From positions 7,502,001-7,566,000 of the forward strand of contig NC_063012.1 of the NCBI RefSeq assembly GCF_020509005.1: a stretch of DNA of 64,000 nucleotides. The letters run 5' to 3'. Position numbers and translations under genes: made by a program. This DNA is from Fulvia fulva. Lineage: Eukaryota > Ascomycota > Dothideomycetes > Mycosphaerellales > Mycosphaerellaceae. Shown here in pieces: positions 62,988 through 64,000 of this stretch (position 1 is its first letter; every line of letters starts with the position of its first letter). Below the pieces are notes generated by a model. It ran no database searches and was not told the DNA's origin. It saw only the letters and a program-made list of their open reading frames with translations.

Positions 62988-64000
62988 CTACATGATCGTA
63001 TACCCTCCATCAACAGGGAGGCTGACGCCAGTAATCCAAGCAACATCATCGCTAGCCAGGAACAAAGCAGCCCGAGCGACGTCTTCGGTCGACCCCATAC
63101 CTGGACCTGTCAGTTATGAGCACAACTTTGACGTCAGAATCCATACCTCCAAAAGGATGAGCCTTATCAATCTCCGCCTGCTACTCTGGATCATTCTGCA
63201 GATTCTGCGTCACGATCGTCCTGAGAAACCCAGGTGCAATGGCATTAACATGAATTCTATGCGGTGCATAGTCCAGGGCCACTACACACCTCAATACGTC
63301 AACACAACATCATATCATCGCCAGAAGACCTTGACAAGGGAACTTACCTTGCTTCGTCAATTGCACCACCGCCCCTTTCGAGGCTGTATACGCCGCTGCT
63401 CTCCTTATCAGTCCATCCCGCAATCCCTTCGGACTTTAACTCACGAGTATTGAAATACGCCACCAACCCCTGTACACTCGCCGTGTTTACTACCCACCCT
63501 CGACTTTTCGTTCCTGGTAACAAGTCCTGTTTCAACATCTGGGTTATGCCGTACTTACAGCCTAAGAAAACTCCCTTGACATTGATGGACATGGTCAGGT
63601 CCCAGTCTGATTCGGAGAGTTGGTGAATTCCGTGTGGGGTGGGGTGGGTTGATTCGACGGAGATGCCGGCGTTGTTGAGGAGAATGTCGAGGCGGGAGTA
63701 GGTAGAGACGCATTTTGCTACGGCGGCTTCAACATCCTCAGCTTTCGTTACGTCTGCCTTCACGAAGATCGCTCGGTCCTCGCCATGGAGGCGGTGGAGT
63801 TGTTCGATTGTGCTTTCGCCTTCGATGCGGTTGTTGAAGTCGTCGGATTTTTGGGTTGAGGCCTGAGGTTGTGAGCGTCAGTCAGGAATCATAAAGATCG
63901 GAAAGTAATACATTAGTGGCATTCCTTGGTCTGTCATAGAGGTCTACACAGCAGATCTTGGCACCTTCGGATGCGAAAAGGAGGCTGATGGAGCGGCCGA
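62988..64000 (-). CDS. Short-chain dehydrogenase/reductase (SDR), 5' end outside window; in-frame TAG at 63181-63183
   Basis: Exons: complement(63912..64000, partial), complement(63445..63862), complement(63348..63395), complement(63147..63281), complement(62988..63100). The piece starts inside the NAD(P)-binding GxGR loop (GRSISLLFASEGAKICCVDL) and continues DVTKAEDVEAAV, LLNNAGIS (NNAG motif), catalytic Ser region VNTASVQG, catalytic YTASK, HVNAIAPGF, and the usual end ASDDVAWITGVSLPVDGGY. Phases close across all four introns (46-66 nt). A TAG lies in frame after QNLQNDPE, with a normal SDR C-terminus (QAEIDKAHPFGG...) beyond it. Translation stopping there would lose ~50 residues. It may be a recent nonsense mutation, a read error or a readthrough site. 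The substrate cannot be predicted. Confidence 0.75.

Noticed and set aside
8070..63183. Reassignment of TAG to a sense codon in this species
   Set aside because: TAG is the true terminator of conserved proteins here: eS8, Coa3, Vps20, the complex I subunit and the KH protein all end at TAG at the expected place.
1..64000. Secondary-metabolite cluster, transposon, CRISPR array or rRNA
   Set aside because: No polyketide/peptide synthetase, terpene cyclase, transposase, reverse transcriptase, long terminal repeat, regularly spaced repeat array or rRNA sequence was seen.

Overview
This window is nuclear DNA of a filamentous ascomycete (Pezizomycotina, possibly a dothideomycete; the class is inference). 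The evidence is the gene style: densely packed genes on both strands, introns mostly 43-80 nt with GTRNGY donors, CTRAC-like branch points and YAG acceptors, and clear fungal families (She3, Ste6, Kre6/Skn1, Rgp1, Pta1, Par32-like GRGGAGN protein, DUF6640-type membrane protein). A complex I subunit argues against a Saccharomyces-type yeast. I rebuilt gene models by hand from frames, splice signals and family knowledge; no alignment or expression data were available.

Left part (1-22 kb): about 2.3 kb without a recognisable gene; a secreted PEBP-family protein (-) divergent from the mitochondrial fission dynamin Dnm1 (+); an orphan protein with three basic repeats and a Cys-rich C-terminus, split by an in-frame TAG; ethanolamine kinase (-); a 1091-aa orphan (-); She3-like coiled-coil protein (-); Pta1/symplekin (-) divergent from a three-exon Coa3 gene (+); a complex I 17.8 kDa-type subunit (-).

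Middle part (22-46 kb): a small basic protein, a SMYD-type SET/MYND protein, a PITH protein and ESCRT-III Vps20, all on minus; Rix7 AAA-ATPase (+) divergent from Vps20; the a-factor exporter Ste6 (-); a PBDC1-family protein (-); a large RRM protein (-) preceded by a puzzling cysteine-rich segment; Arp2/3 subunit ARPC4 (-); a Par32-like protein flanked by two broken, F-box-like genes; a three-KH RNA-binding protein (+); Yippee (-).

Right part (46-64 kb): a DUF6640-type membrane protein, an MFS drug-type transporter with a long N-terminus and a GPI-anchored Ser/Thr/Pro-rich wall protein, all on plus; ribosomal protein eS8, Rgp1 and Dph1 on minus; beta-1,6-glucan synthesis protein Kre6/Skn1 (+); and a short-chain dehydrogenase (-) that runs off the right edge and carries an in-frame TAG.

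Most genes are unrelated housekeeping functions: 3'-end processing, translation, mitochondria, membrane traffic and cell wall. I see no secondary-metabolite cluster, transposon, CRISPR array, rRNA or confident tRNA. The least explained things are a set of coding-like frames interrupted by single TAG/TAA codons, the cysteine-rich segment at 38.2-38.4 kb, introns that sit at the first or last codon of a gene, and a perfect hairpin beside the acceptor of an eS8 intron.
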